Source: a bacterium (GTDB lineage: Bacteria > Hydrothermota > UBA3072 > B12-G15). Taken from it: DNA of 6,391 bases. The notes beneath the pieces were generated by a model. It did not search any database, was not told where the DNA came from, and was given only the letters and a program-made list of their open reading frames with translations. The position numbers and the translations under genes are program-made. The stretch is taken from NCBI GenBank assembly GCA_003646055.1, contig QNDZ01000096.1, positions 1 to 6,391 on the forward strand, written 5' to 3'. Below, piece by piece: positions 1 to 6,084 of the stretch (its first letter is position 1; each line of letters begins with the position of its first letter).

Positions 1-1
1 G

Positions 2-1135
2 TATAAGATTATTATTAATTTAACATCCGATGTATCTTTTATTCTTTCCAAACTCGGATACTACTTTGATGATTTTCTCAGGTTTTTTTCAAAAAAGATA
101 AATGAAACCATTTTGAAGGAATTGCTTATTAATGAAACAATTAGAAAATCCGGGATTAAAGCCGATTTTATTTATTACACTAAAACCAATGAGGTTTTAG
201 AAGGGCTGTGTGAGTTAAGGTTGTATGACACCTCACTTGTGGTTATTCCTGAATGTGGAGAGATTATTAGAGTTCTTTTTTCAGAAATACAGGAAATTAG
301 CGTTGAGGATTATTCTGTCCTTGTTGTTAGAGAAGACGGAGAAAGGTTGAGTCTATCAAAGATGGGATGGGAATTTGATAATTTTATAAAGGTATTTTCG
401 GAAGTTTATAATGAGAGACAGTTAGAGGTTCAGACCTATTTGAAAGAACTTTTACCTGAGGCCCATCCATTGACTATTAGGGAAATAGCATCGTTTATGA
501 AAGAGGGAAAAGCAGTTAGAAGAATTGATATAGATATGATTTCACCTGATTTGTGGAAGGAACTTGAAAGAAGAATCGGATTACTTGGTATAAAAAAGGA
601 ATATGATTTTTTAAGCAAGATAGCGCGTAGAGAAAAGGTTTGTATAGGGGTTAAAAGAGGATTGTTGGGAGAACTCACAGGGGAGTATATATGGTTTTTG
701 ATACCCATTTATGGTGATGAAACACGTTCCTATGGCAATGCTATAGCAATGGAAGCTTCATCGGAAAAGGATTCAGGTAAGGCAACCTACTTTTTTAGAA
801 TAGTTGGGAGAAAAGAATATCATGGTCTAACTTTTGAGGAGCTGGATACCCGAGTTGATGATTTGATAAACCAAATCAATAGGTGTATGCTTGAAATCAA
901 TTTTAGAAGAGAGCCAATCTATCTTCCCAGGGAAAAGATAGAAAAACCTGAATATGAGCATTACAAATTTGCTATACAGAAGATATCTGCTTTAAGAACA
1001 TTAAGGAAGTTATTTATTGGGCGTATTGTTCACCGATCCTATGAACAATGGATGGAGGATGTTATGCATCTATTAAAGTTCAATGTTAGTATTAAAGATG
1101 ATGATAAAAAATGGTTCAGGAGGTTAGAATCATGA
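2..1135 (+). CDS. Conserved protein of unknown function, 5'-truncated; possible PH-like domain
   Basis: The reading frame is open from the left edge to a TGA at 1133-1135, giving at least 377 residues. A TTG at 113 could be proposed as the start, but no Shine-Dalgarno precedes it. The 37 codons before it read as ordinary protein (LGYYFDDFLRFF, then LLINETIRKSGIKADF), so the true start lies outside the window. I do not recognise a named family. Residues about 68-135 alternate short beta strands with a closing helix (CELRLYDTSLVVIP ... LFSEIQEISVEDYSVLVV ... FDNFIKVFSEVY), which resembles a bacterial PH-like fold; this is inference from pattern only. A second part (about 215-300) holds GEYIWFLIPIYG and GKATYFFRIVGR. 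The C-terminus is helical and basic. There is no signal peptide or membrane segment in the visible part, so it is probably cytoplasmic. Its stop overlaps the next start as ATGA, so translational coupling is likely. Confidence 0.85.
   Translation, partial: YKIIINLTSDVSFILSKLGYYFDDFLRFFSKKINETILKELLINETIRKSGIKADFIYYTKTNEVLEGLCELRLYDTSLVVIPECGEIIRVLFSEIQEISVEDYSVLVVREDGERLSLSKMGWEFDNFIKVFSEVYNERQLEVQTYLKELLPEAHPLTIREIASFMKEGKAVRRIDIDMISPDLWKELERRIGLLGIKKEYDFLSKIARREKVCIGVKRGLLGELTGEYIWFLIPIYGDETRSYGNAIAMEASSEKDSGKATYFFRIVGRKEYHGLTFEELDTRVDDLINQINRCMLEINFRREPIYLPREKIEKPEYEHYKFAIQKISALRTLRKLFIGRIVHRSYEQWMEDVMHLLKFNVSIKDDDKKWFRRLES
1118..1124 (+). promoter_or_regulatory. Ribosome binding site deciding the start of the exported propeller gene
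   Basis: AGGAGGT lies seven bases before the ATG at 1132. An in-frame ATG at 1111 sits upstream of this site and would add seven residues ahead of the signal peptide, so 1132 is the better start. The site is inside the last codons of the preceding gene. Confidence 0.85.
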
Positions 1136-1200
1136 ATACCAAAACGTTTCATAGGATTTTTTTTATTGGGGTCTTAATTTCATCTTTGCCATTAACTGCG
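1132..1200 (+). other. Signal peptide coding segment
   Basis: Codons 1-23 encode a short basic N-terminus, a run of hydrophobic residues (IFFIGVLISSLPLTA) and a small residue at position 23, as expected for Sec export. The exact cleavage site is a guess. The mature protein would begin near F24-W25, the first tryptophan of the repeat series. Confidence 0.75.
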
Positions 1201-3648
1201 TTCTGGGAGATTGAATCAGTAGATACCTCTGGAAATGTTGGCGACAATTGTTCTATCGCTGTAGATATGTTTGGTTATCCACATATTAGTTATAAAGATG
1301 GCACATCTGGATGGAAGTTAAAATATGCACATTGGGATGGTGTTCAGTGGCAGTTTGAATATGTAGAAAATACACAGGATGTTTATGGAGTAACATCCAT
1401 TACGCTTGACAGTTTGAATTATCCTCACATCGCATTTGGTAAGAGTTTTTTGTACGGAGGACAACTCTGGCACACATGGTGGGATGGTTCAAACTGGCAA
1501 CAAGAAGGGGTGGATTCCTTTCCTAATAATGGTGATGTAGGAGAGTGGAATTCCATAAAATTCGGAACAGATGGCTACCTTCATATTGCATATACTTTAT
1601 CTGACTATTCAACCGGGAATTATTATTTAAAATATGCATACGAGGATGAGTTAGGTTGGCATACAGAGGTTGTTGATAGTGTTATTGGAGACGAAATAAA
1701 GTATGTCTCTCTGGCATTGGATGAAAATAATAATCCACACATAAGTTATTATGATTGGAGTACCGAGGACTTGAAATATGCTTGTTTGGTGGAAGGACGA
1801 GTAGATACACAATGGAGCAGGGTATATGGTGGTAGTAGCGGTGATTGGATTTATGGTATAGAGGCTATGGATGGCGGAGGGTACATTATTTGCGGTTATA
1901 CTTATTCTTTTGGGTCAGGGAATCAGGATTTATGGGTACTTAGAATTGATGATAACGGAGATACCTTATGGTCATACACTTACGGTGGCTGGGGGAATGA
2001 CAGAACCTATGATGATTTAGAGATTACAGCTGACAGAGGATATATAATAAATGGAACAACCCATTCCTTTTCTCCTGATGGAACACACGCAATGTGGCTT
2101 GTGAAACTTGATTCTACAGGTCAAATTGAATGGGACAGAAGTTTTTCAACAGGACAACCTTATGATTATGGTGAGAGTGGTGAAGCCATTCAGACATTTG
2201 ATGGTGGCTATATTATAGCGGGTTCATCTTTTTCCTCGGGTCATGCAACCTCTGTAGGTTTTGTTGTTAAAACCGATTCCGTTGGAGGTGAAGTATGGAG
2301 GAAGACTTTTTGTGTTCCTGATAGTGAAACTCAATTCTTTGATCTTGTACAGACACAGGATTCAGGATACATGATTTTAGGCCAGACCTTTTATGGTATT
2401 CGCAATAATGATCTACTTATTTTTAAAATAGACTCTATAGGCGATTCGCTCTGGGCTAAAATTTATGGAGGCACAGAGAATGATGCAGGAAGGATAATCT
2501 TACCCACGGATGATGGGAACTATTTAATAGTTGGTAACACACAATCTTTTGCACAGTATTCTTCAGCCATCTGGTTTTTGAAAATAAATCCCGATGGTGA
2601 TACACTATGGACAAAGGTGTATGACTATTGGTATGCAGCAAGTGTTAATGATATGGAGAATACCAGTGACTCCAATTACATAATAGTTGGATCGTGCAGG
2701 CCTGATTCCTCAGATAGTGCTCTTGTTTTATTAATCAAAATCACAGGGAGTGGAGATATATTATGGATGAAACATTTTGGTGTTGACAGTGTACAGGTCT
2801 GGGGTTCCTCCATTGTGCAAACAATAGATAAAGGATACATTACAGTTGGTGGGAAAAGAAAATTTGGAAGTATTGAGTCAGATGGATACCTGCTCAAGGT
2901 GGGTTGTATATCACCTTTCTGGCAAATTGAAAAAGTGGATACAGCAGGAAATGTTGGTTTAAATTCTACTTTATCTGTGGATACCTTGAATCATCCTCAC
3001 ATTGCCTACTGGGATGGTTCTAATTCAATACTCAAATATGCACAATGGGATGGAATGGACTGGAAAACGGAAGTAATAGATTCGCCAGAGGTTGTTAATT
3101 CCAAAACTGTCTCAATGGCATTATATGAGAAAGTCATTCCTCATATCGTATATGTAGGTGATTGGAATATAGTTAAATATGGATACTTGGATGGTTCAAA
3201 TTGGAACATAGAGGTTGTTGATAGCAATGTTACCTGTGAGTGGCTTTCCCTTGAAATCGATAAAGATGGTATCTCTCAGATAGCATATTACGATGGTGGT
3301 GATTCAACAAACCTTAAATATGCGAAGGGAACACCATCTGGGATAGGGCAGAAATTTAGTGAGGAAGATTCACCTGATAAATTCTGGATATATCCAAACC
3401 CGTTCAGAAATTTGGTCACTATTAAATATACACTTCGCTCCCCCCAGAAAGTAGATTTGAAAGTTTACAGTATTTCGGGGCGGCTGGTAAAGAACATTAT
3501 TGATAATAAAACACAGGGTGCTGGAATTCACAGATCATACTGGAACGGTGTTAATAATAATGGTAAGAGGTTACGAAATGGAGTATATTTCCTCTACCTA
3601 CAAAGAGGTGATATGAAAAATATTAGGAAGCTTATACTCCTAAAATAA
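1132..3648 (+). CDS. Exported double beta-propeller protein with T9SS C-terminal sorting domain
   Basis: The 838-residue product starts with a signal peptide: K4, H7 and R8, then a hydrophobic core to about A23 (probable cleavage after LTA). Residues 25-223 hold four repeats of about 48-54 residues that begin at W25, W73, W122 and W176 and share PHI.Y, LKYA and DG..W. Residues 224-596 hold seven repeats of 52-55 residues beginning at W228, W280, W334, W389, W441, W493 and W545, of the GGYII.G ... W..K.D..GDTLW type. Residues 597-740 return to the first repeat type with W597, W644 and W691. The C-terminus (about 750-838) has YPNPF at 754-758, then LKVYSISGRLV and NGVYFLYL, the usual pattern of a type IX secretion sorting domain. 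It is therefore predicted to cross the outer membrane and be surface-attached or released. No catalytic motif is visible; a binding or structural role is possible but unproven. The start at 1132 overlaps the preceding stop by four bases. Confidence 0.93.
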   Translation: MNTKTFHRIFFIGVLISSLPLTAFWEIESVDTSGNVGDNCSIAVDMFGYPHISYKDGTSGWKLKYAHWDGVQWQFEYVENTQDVYGVTSITLDSLNYPHIAFGKSFLYGGQLWHTWWDGSNWQQEGVDSFPNNGDVGEWNSIKFGTDGYLHIAYTLSDYSTGNYYLKYAYEDELGWHTEVVDSVIGDEIKYVSLALDENNNPHISYYDWSTEDLKYACLVEGRVDTQWSRVYGGSSGDWIYGIEAMDGGGYIICGYTYSFGSGNQDLWVLRIDDNGDTLWSYTYGGWGNDRTYDDLEITADRGYIINGTTHSFSPDGTHAMWLVKLDSTGQIEWDRSFSTGQPYDYGESGEAIQTFDGGYIIAGSSFSSGHATSVGFVVKTDSVGGEVWRKTFCVPDSETQFFDLVQTQDSGYMILGQTFYGIRNNDLLIFKIDSIGDSLWAKIYGGTENDAGRIILPTDDGNYLIVGNTQSFAQYSSAIWFLKINPDGDTLWTKVYDYWYAASVNDMENTSDSNYIIVGSCRPDSSDSALVLLIKITGSGDILWMKHFGVDSVQVWGSSIVQTIDKGYITVGGKRKFGSIESDGYLLKVGCISPFWQIEKVDTAGNVGLNSTLSVDTLNHPHIAYWDGSNSILKYAQWDGMDWKTEVIDSPEVVNSKTVSMALYEKVIPHIVYVGDWNIVKYGYLDGSNWNIEVVDSNVTCEWLSLEIDKDGISQIAYYDGGDSTNLKYAKGTPSGIGQKFSEEDSPDKFWIYPNPFRNLVTIKYTLRSPQKVDLKVYSISGRLVKNIIDNKTQGAGIHRSYWNGVNNNGKRLRNGVYFLYLQRGDMKNIRKLILLK
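1204..1800 (+). repeat. First set of propeller repeats (four units, residues 25-223)
   Basis: Four protein repeats begin at W25, W73, W122 and W176, with spacings of 48, 49, 54 and 48 residues to the break at residue 224. Each carries a PHI.Y/LHIAY strand, and three carry LKYA or a close variant. The opening segment FWEIESVDTSGNVG matches FWQIEKVDTAGNVG at 596-609 in 11 of 14 residues and 32 of 42 bases (1201-1242 against 2917-2958). Confidence 0.8.
1801..2919 (+). repeat. Inner set of seven propeller repeats (residues 224-596)
   Basis: Seven units of 52, 54, 55, 52, 52, 52 and 52 residues begin at W228, W280, W334, W389, W441, W493 and W545; the next tryptophan is W597. Their consensus is W.K.YGG......... 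DGGYII.G.T.SF ... D.W..KID..GDTL. Seven units would close a single beta-propeller. The repeats have diverged at DNA level, so this is an old array rather than a recent tandem expansion. Confidence 0.8.
2920..3351 (+). repeat. Second set of the outer-type propeller repeats (three units, residues 597-740)
   Basis: Three units begin at W597, W644 and W691 and return to the consensus seen before residue 224: HPHIAYWDGSN, LKYAQWDG, DGSNWNIEVVDS, IAYYDGG and LKYAKG. Together with the first four units they make seven. Confidence 0.8.
3380..3648 (+). other. T9SS type A sorting domain coding segment
   Basis: About the last 88 residues form a small Ig-like tail. Key markers are YPNPF at residues 754-758, a VDLKVYSISGRLV strand pair, a W.G.N..G turn, NGVYFLYL, and a basic KLILLK end. 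This layout is the known C-terminal signal of T9SS cargo. The secretion machinery itself is not in the window. Confidence 0.85.
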
Positions 3649-3653
3649 TTGAT

Positions 3654-3660
3654 AAGGAGG
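3654..3660 (+). promoter_or_regulatory. Ribosome binding site of the four-ribbon gene
   Basis: AAGGAGG lies seven bases before the ATG at 3668, in the 19-base gap after the propeller gene. It is a near-perfect Shine-Dalgarno and fixes the start. Confidence 0.85.
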
Positions 3661-3667
3661 ATTAATA

Positions 3668-3994
3668 ATGCCCGGATATATGCATCCCTGTAAATACTGT
3701 GGTAAATTGGTACCACCAGATACAAATGTCTGTCCTTACTGTGGTAAAGTAAATCCTGTTGGCCCATTGAGATGCCCCAAATGCAGGTCTCCCATCCAGA
3801 AGAATTATATAGTTTGTCCCAACTGCGGCTTGAAACTCAGTATTAGATGTCCTCATTGTGGAGAAGAAACGTTCTTTGGAGATTATTGTGATAAGTGCGG
3901 AGAGAGGCTGGTTGTTGTTTGTCCCCATTGTAAAACCGAACAACCGCCAATTGAGAATAAATGTATTAAATGTGGTAAATCTATACTAAATTAA
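3668..3994 (+). CDS. Zinc-ribbon repeat protein, four ribbons
   Basis: The 108-residue product contains almost nothing but zinc ribbons. Eight CxxC knuckles lie at 8/11, 22/25, 36/39, 50/53, 61/64, 74/77, 85/88 and 99/102. Paired in order they give four Cys4 sites with 10, 10, 9 and 10 residues between knuckles, as in double zinc-ribbon (DZR-type) domains. Most knuckles are CPxCG or CxxCG. There is no signal peptide, membrane segment or catalytic domain, so it is probably a cytoplasmic adaptor or nucleic-acid/protein-binding module. Its partner cannot be told from the sequence. It sits 19 bases after the exported propeller gene and 12 bases before another zinc-ribbon gene, each with its own strong ribosome binding site, so all are probably co-transcribed. 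Zinc binding is well supported by the motifs; biological role is unknown. Confidence 0.9.
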   Translation: MPGYMHPCKYCGKLVPPDTNVCPYCGKVNPVGPLRCPKCRSPIQKNYIVCPNCGLKLSIRCPHCGEETFFGDYCDKCGERLVVVCPHCKTEQPPIENKCIKCGKSILN

Positions 3995-4002
3995 AAGGAG
4001 GT
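3995..4002 (+). promoter_or_regulatory. Ribosome binding site of the 226-residue Cys-rich gene
   Basis: AAGGAGGT begins right after the stop codon of the four-ribbon gene and lies four bases before the ATG at 4007, confirming that start. Confidence 0.8.
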
Positions 4003-4006
4003 AATT

Positions 4007-4687
4007 ATGGGAGAAGGTAAACTTATAAGTTTTACAGATAACTATGCTGATAACAGTACAGAAGCAGGGTTTCAATTTACTTTTTTTTGTGACCACTGCA
4101 AAGAAGGATATAAAACGAGGTTCGTTGAATCTAAAAGTTATAAAAAAGGTAGATTTTTGAGAGGTTTGGGTAGAATCGCCAGTGCAGCTGCACAGATGAC
4201 GGGCCATTACAATGTGGGTTATGGTATTGATAGAAGTGCTGATGTTATCAGCGAAAGATTCCAGGGAATGTCCCCAGCATGGCATAAAGAACACGAAAAG
4301 GCTTTCGAAGAGGCTCAAAATGAAGCAAAGGGGCATTTCCACAGGTGTCCTAAATGTACAAAGTGGGTGTGTGAGAATTGCTGGAATGAACAGGAGGGTC
4401 TATGTGTGGAATGTGCTCCCAGGGTTAATGTTGAAATAGCTGCTGCAAAGAGTGCTATGACAAAAGAACAGATATGGAAAAAGGCTGCTGCAACAACAAC
4501 TTTTTCGGGGAAAATTGAAAGTAAAGTTACTATCTGTCCTGTATGTGGAAAGCCTGCAGGGGAAGGAAAGTTTTGTGTGAATTGTGGCGCACCATTGGAA
4601 ATGTTAGTTTGTCCCAAATGTGGAGCGAAAAATCCCCCTGGAAGCAACTTTTGTGGAAATTGTGGAAATAGATTAGGAGAAACTTAA
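4007..4687 (+). CDS. Zinc-ribbon domain protein with an N-terminal Cys-rich domain of unknown function
   Basis: The 226-residue product has three parts. Residues 1-140 form a Cys-rich module: DNSTEAGFQFTFFCDHC with CxxC at 28/31, a Gly/Ala-rich stretch at about 53-75, a charged helix (WHKEHEKAFEEAQNEAKGHF, 92-111), then HRCPKCTKWVCENCW and EGLCVECAP with CxxC at 114/117, 122/125 and 133/136. Residues 141-175 are an Ala- and Lys-rich linker. Residues 177-219 carry two ordinary zinc ribbons (177/180 with 190/193; 202/205 with 216/219). I recall similar HFHRCP.C..WVC..CWN proteins as uncharacterised zinc-ribbon proteins in other bacteria, but cannot name a family. It is probably cytoplasmic. The Gly/Ala stretch is too polar to call a membrane segment. 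It is the last gene before a terminator. The matching C-terminal ribbons suggest related function with the gene before it. Confidence 0.9.
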   Translation: MGEGKLISFTDNYADNSTEAGFQFTFFCDHCKEGYKTRFVESKSYKKGRFLRGLGRIASAAAQMTGHYNVGYGIDRSADVISERFQGMSPAWHKEHEKAFEEAQNEAKGHFHRCPKCTKWVCENCWNEQEGLCVECAPRVNVEIAAAKSAMTKEQIWKKAAATTTFSGKIESKVTICPVCGKPAGEGKFCVNCGAPLEMLVCPKCGAKNPPGSNFCGNCGNRLGET

Positions 4688-4691
4688 GGAA

Positions 4692-4717
4692 GAACTCAAA
4701 AGTTCAAAGTTTTTTTC
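4692..4717 (+). terminator. Possible weak intrinsic terminator
   Basis: A five-base stem GAACT/AGTTC (4692-4696 and 4701-4705) closes a CAAA loop, and a run of seven T follows at 4710-4716 after a short AAAG spacer. The stem is short and separated from the T run, so it may act only as an accessory to the stronger structure downstream. Confidence 0.35.
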
Positions 4718-4739
4718 TTACTCAATGTAAAAATTGGGG

Positions 4740-4772
4740 AAATCAAAAGTGTTCTCCCCACTTGATTTTTTT
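4740..4772 (+). terminator. Intrinsic terminator ending the zinc-ribbon operon
   Basis: AAATC..AAGTG (4740-4751, two A bulged) pairs with CACTTGATTT (4759-4768) around the loop TTCTCCC, and the transcript continues into a T run (4766-4772). An alternative pairing of GGGGA (4736-4740) with TCCCC (4755-4759) is possible and would compete. The position, 50-85 bases after the last gene of the left block, fits operon termination. Confidence 0.65.
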
Positions 4773-4791
4773 GATTTTTGGGGTTTAATAT
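4762..4791 (+). promoter_or_regulatory. Candidate promoter for gpsA
   Basis: TTGATT (4762-4767) and TAATAT (4786-4791) are spaced by 18 bases and resemble sigma-70-type -35 and -10 boxes. The -35 box overlaps the terminator stem. Initiation would fall at about 4796-4799, at the gpsA ATG. The region is AT-rich, so chance matches are likely. Confidence 0.3.
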
Positions 4792-4795
4792 TAAC

Positions 4796-5791
4796 ATGAA
4801 TGTTTCTGTGATAGGAGCAGGAAATTGGGGAACGGTCTTTGCCCTGTATCTCCATAGAATAGGGCATAAGGTGTGCCTCTATGAGTTTTTCAGGGAAAGG
4901 GCAGAAAGGATAAAAAATGAAAGGGAGAATAAGGAGTTCCTCCCCGGCCATTTCATACCTGAACCCATAAAAATAACATCCGATATAGAGGAGGCAGTAA
5001 ATTTTGGAGATTTTCTTGTGATTGCTCAACCATCCCATACAATATCTGCTATAACCAGCCACATGAAACCCTATGTAGGTGATGACCATTTAATTGTAAG
5101 CCTTTCAAAGGGCATTGAACCTGAAACCCTGAGAAGGGTATCTGAAATCATTGAGGATAACATACCTTCCCAGAGGGACAGGGTTGTTGCACTTTCAGGA
5201 CCAAGTATTGCAAGGGAGGTTGTCAAGGGTGTTCCAACAACCCTTGTAGCATCTTCAAAACATATAAACCTTGCACGGAGGGTTCAGTACAATTTTTCAA
5301 GCAAACTCATCAGGATTTATACATCAAAGGATATTGTTGGTGTTGAACTGGGTGGTTCACTCAAGAATGTCTATGCAATTGCAGCAGGAATACTTGATGG
5401 ACTCGGGCTTGGTATGAATGCAAAAGCAGCCCTTCTGACAAGGGCAATTGCAGAGATGAAGAGACTGGGCAGGGCAATGGGAGGAAGGCCTGCCACCTTT
5501 TCAGGCCTGTCTGGAACTGGAGACCTGATTGTTACTGCATTCAGTGAGCAGTCAAGGAATCATCATGTGGGTAAAGAACTGGGTAAGGGAAGAAAACTTG
5601 ATGATATTCTGTCAGAGATGGTTGAGGTTGCAGAGGGTGTGAACACGACAAGGTCTGCTGTGAAACTGGGTGAGAAGTATGGTGTTGAACTGCCAATTGC
5701 CCGTGAGGTGTACCATGTATTGTTTAATGGTAAATCGCCACAATCCTCAATAGAGGATTTAATGACAAGAAAATTAAAGGAAGAGGATTGA
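4796..5791 (+). CDS. gpsA: NAD(P)-dependent glycerol-3-phosphate dehydrogenase
   Basis: The 331-residue product matches the usual GpsA length and motif order. It reduces dihydroxyacetone phosphate to sn-glycerol 3-phosphate in the cytosol, the entry to phospholipid synthesis. Seen here: a Rossmann loop GAGNWG at 7-12; NKEFLPG at 45-51; SLSKGIE at 102-108; GPSIAREV at 135-142; and the substrate-binding/catalytic region ELGGSLKNVYAIAAG, with the conserved lysine at 190. GLSGTGDLIVT with D243 and the SRNHHVG motif at 253-259 follow. No expected residue appears missing. The ATG at 4796 is chosen because it leaves the standard few residues before the Rossmann strand; a TTG at 4778 would overlap the terminator region. 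No good Shine-Dalgarno is present, only GGGG at 4780-4783. The stop overlaps the next ATG by one base. Leucine is mostly CTN (only 4 TTR of about 30) and arginine mostly AGG (15 of 22), unlike the upstream genes. Confidence 0.97.
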   Translation: MNVSVIGAGNWGTVFALYLHRIGHKVCLYEFFRERAERIKNERENKEFLPGHFIPEPIKITSDIEEAVNFGDFLVIAQPSHTISAITSHMKPYVGDDHLIVSLSKGIEPETLRRVSEIIEDNIPSQRDRVVALSGPSIAREVVKGVPTTLVASSKHINLARRVQYNFSSKLIRIYTSKDIVGVELGGSLKNVYAIAAGILDGLGLGMNAKAALLTRAIAEMKRLGRAMGGRPATFSGLSGTGDLIVTAFSEQSRNHHVGKELGKGRKLDDILSEMVEVAEGVNTTRSAVKLGEKYGVELPIAREVYHVLFNGKSPQSSIEDLMTRKLKEED

Positions 5792-6084
5792 TGGACAAAT
5801 TATTTTATACAATTGATGAAGTATCAAAGATGCTGGATCTTCCAAAGAGCACAATAAGATACTGGGAGAAAAAGTTCAGGAAACTCACACCTGTAAGAAC
5901 GCAGGGGAACAGAAGACTTTACAGAAAACAGGATATTGAACTCCTGAAGAGGATTAAATTTTACGTGCATGTCCAGGGATACTCCCTTGAATATGCAGGG
6001 AAACTCCTTGAAAATAAGGTGAAGGGAGAAACCATTGACCTTCTGAAGGAATTACTTGAACTCAAAAGGATTCTGGAGGAATAA
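5791..6084 (+). CDS. Short MerR-family DNA-binding protein
   Basis: The 97-residue product is a MerR-type winged helix with little else. The helix-turn-helix spans about 6-26 ([20 protein letters not shown], with R23-Y24-W25), and the wing carries P34-R36 and GNRRLYR at 39-45. [13 protein letters not shown] and a [11 protein letters not shown] helix follow. A short C-terminal Leu-rich helix (84-97) could form the dimer coiled coil. There is no effector-binding domain or metal-binding cysteine, so any signal is unknown. The WEKKF...L.P.R form resembles the many small MerR-like proteins found in housekeeping operons. The ATG at 5791 overlaps the gpsA TGA by one base (TGATG); a TTG one codon earlier is less likely. 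The Shine-Dalgarno AAGAGG at 5781-5786 is inside gpsA. It is probably translationally coupled to gpsA; its targets cannot be read from the window. Confidence 0.92.
   Translation: MDKLFYTIDEVSKMLDLPKSTIRYWEKKFRKLTPVRTQGNRRLYRKQDIELLKRIKFYVHVQGYSLEYAGKLLENKVKGETIDLLKELLELKRILEE
6075..6080 (+). promoter_or_regulatory. Ribosome binding site of purH
   Basis: GGAGGA lies inside the last codons of the MerR-like gene, three bases before the ATG at 6084. The short spacing resembles that of the MerR-like gene (four bases). Confidence 0.7.

Noticed and set aside
1111..1131. ATG at 1111 as the start of the exported propeller gene
   Set aside because: The Shine-Dalgarno at 1118-1124 lies downstream of it and points to 1132, which also gives a normal signal peptide and an ATGA overlap.
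1801..2919. Reading the inner repeat block as a separate inserted gene or mobile element
   Set aside because: The frame is continuous on both sides, there are no terminal inverted repeats or target duplications that I can see, and the block keeps the blade period across its right edge.
3662..3943. Antisense open frame opposite the four-ribbon gene
   Set aside because: It mirrors the Cys-rich coding sequence, has no Shine-Dalgarno, and its translation shows no recognisable domain. The + strand product has eight ordered CxxC motifs.
3668..3994. Rubredoxin or ribosomal protein identity for the four-ribbon protein
   Set aside because: Eight regularly spaced CxxC knuckles exceed the single site of rubredoxin, and the basic RNA-binding tails of zinc-ribbon ribosomal proteins are absent.
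4212..4439. Overlapping + strand frame inside the 226-residue gene
   Set aside because: It is out of frame with a clear zinc-ribbon protein, lacks a ribosome binding site, and encodes nothing recognisable.
4778..4795. TTG at 4778 as the gpsA start
   Set aside because: It would add six residues before the Rossmann strand, has no ribosome binding site, and lies directly after the terminator T run; the ATG at 4796 fits the family.
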